A stretch of DNA of 46,184 nt, from assembly GCF_017896165.1 (NCBI RefSeq), contig NZ_JAFCNB010000033.1, positions 1-46,184 on the forward strand. Reading direction: 5' to 3'. The first letter of the stretch is position 1. Every line of letters begins with the position of its first letter. This document shows, piece after piece, positions 45,649-46,184 of this stretch. Origin of the DNA: Microbispora oryzae. GTDB taxonomy: Bacteria; Actinomycetota; Actinomycetes; Streptosporangiales; Streptosporangiaceae. The position numbers and the translations under genes were made by a program. The notes beneath the pieces were generated by a model. It saw only the letters and a list, made by a program, of their open reading frames with translations. It searched no databases and had not been told where the DNA came from.

Positions 45649-46184
45649 TCAGTGCTTCACCGCGCCCGCCGTGACACCGGCGGCCACGTAGCGCTGGGCG
45701 ATGACGAGCAGCACGGCGGCGGGAATGGACGCCACGACGGCCGTGGCCATGATGGCGTTCCACTGCTGGTTGTTGTTGCCGATGTAGTGGTAGATGCCGA
45801 GGGTGATCGGCTGGCCGGCGCCGCCTTGGTCGAGCGTGCTGGCGAAGATGAAGTCCGACCACGCCCACAGGAACGCGAACAGCGACACCGTGATGATCGA
45901 GTTCCGGCTGATCGGCAGCACCACGGACCAGAACACCCGCACAAGTCCCGCGCCGTCCACCCGGGCCGCCTGGAGGAGTTCCTCGGGGATCCCGGACATG
46001 AACGTCGTGAGGATCAGGACGGCGAACGGCACGGCCAGCGTGGAGTCGGCCACGATAAGGCCGGGCACGGTGTTCAGCACGCCCGTGCTGAGGTAGATGG
46101 CGTAGAACCCCATCGCCATGATGATCCCCGGGATCATCTGCGCGATCAGCAGCACGAAGCTCAGCACCCCGCCGCCGCGCGGGC
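45649..46184 (-). CDS. Sugar ABC transporter permease, MalG type (5' partial)
   Basis: The C-terminal ~178 aa of a carbohydrate ABC permease; the N-terminus lies beyond the window end. Visible helices include LSFVLLIAQMIPGIIMAMGFYAIYL and SIITVSLFAFLWAWSDFIFA, with the EAA loop LLQAARVDGAGLVRVFWSVVLPISR between them. It differs from the permease at 27733-28569, so this is a second importer. The GH63-like gene follows on the same strand in the likely operon; the other permease and binding protein are probably beyond 46184. Confidence 0.88.
   Translation of the reverse strand, partial: PRGGGVLSFVLLIAQMIPGIIMAMGFYAIYLSTGVLNTVPGLIVADSTLAVPFAVLILTTFMSGIPEELLQAARVDGAGLVRVFWSVVLPISRNSIITVSLFAFLWAWSDFIFASTLDQGGAGQPITLGIYHYIGNNNQQWNAIMATAVVASIPAAVLLVIAQRYVAAGVTAGAVKH

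Overview
The window is high-GC DNA with many GTG starts, tightly overlapping operons, lipoprotein and Tat-type secretion signals, SARP- and LacI-type regulators, and S/P/T-rich linkers joining secreted glycosidases to CBM13 and CBM2 modules. This points to a filamentous soil actinomycete. The style is Streptomyces/Streptosporangiales-like, but the genus cannot be fixed from sequence reading alone.

Region 1 (1-7043): a plus-strand operon in which each gene after the second overlaps its predecessor by 1 to 4 nt. In order it encodes a sugar-phosphate isomerase tail, an inositol-3-phosphate synthase-like protein, a UbiA prenyltransferase (EboC), a TIM-barrel isomerase, EboA, a TatD-like hydrolase (EboB), EboE and an alkaline phosphatase/NPP-type protein (EboF-like). 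This is an actinobacterial form of the ebo cluster. In cyanobacteria ebo is linked to moving a metabolite precursor to the periplasm; the cargo here is unknown. It ends at a 12-bp hairpin.

Region 2 (7044-10808): a small minus-strand HTH protein with a C-terminal membrane segment, divergent from a 1056-aa SARP/BTAD-NB-ARC-TPR regulator.

Region 3 (10845-30182): a carbohydrate-degradation locus. Its secreted enzymes are GH127, GH27 (copy A), CBM2-GH95-like and a CE1-type esterase. Its apparently cytoplasmic enzymes are GH36 and GH43. A LacI repressor and a sugar ABC importer (binding lipoprotein plus two permeases) complete it. A DUF574-type methyltransferase sits inside.

Region 4 (30189-36511): an NDH-2 gene, then a five-gene operon (Fe(II)/2OG oxygenase, Asp/Glu racemase-like, 463-aa unknown protein, SAM-methyltransferase-like, RarD/EamA transporter) that looks like a small-molecule make-and-export unit.

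Region 5 (36520-46184): the glycosidase theme resumes with GH27 copy B (a near-identical inverted duplicate of copy A), GH27 copy C, a second LacI repressor, a CBM13-carrying GH39-like enzyme, a GH63-like glycosidase and an ABC permease cut by the window end.

The most striking signal is in the intergenic DNA. Five glycan-gene promoters (GH127, GH27A, GH95, esterase, GH27C) share one layout: a GAAA-N-TTTC palindrome 89-98 nt upstream of the -35, a core TTGAC(A/G)-N17/18-hexamer (four of five hexamers being TTTGCT or TTAGCT), and a second operator downstream of the start site. That downstream operator is TGTTAGCGCTAACA-like at four promoters and CGAATCGATTCG at GH27C. The last type recurs on the promoter of the second LacI gene. 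The enzyme set (alpha-galactosidase/beta-L-arabinopyranosidase, beta-L-arabinofuranosidase, alpha-L-fucosidase/alpha-L-galactosidase type, esterase, GH43, GH39) would suit a heavily decorated plant glycan such as complex glucuronoarabinoxylan or arabinogalactan; this is inference. No tRNA, rRNA, CRISPR array, transposase or phage gene was seen.
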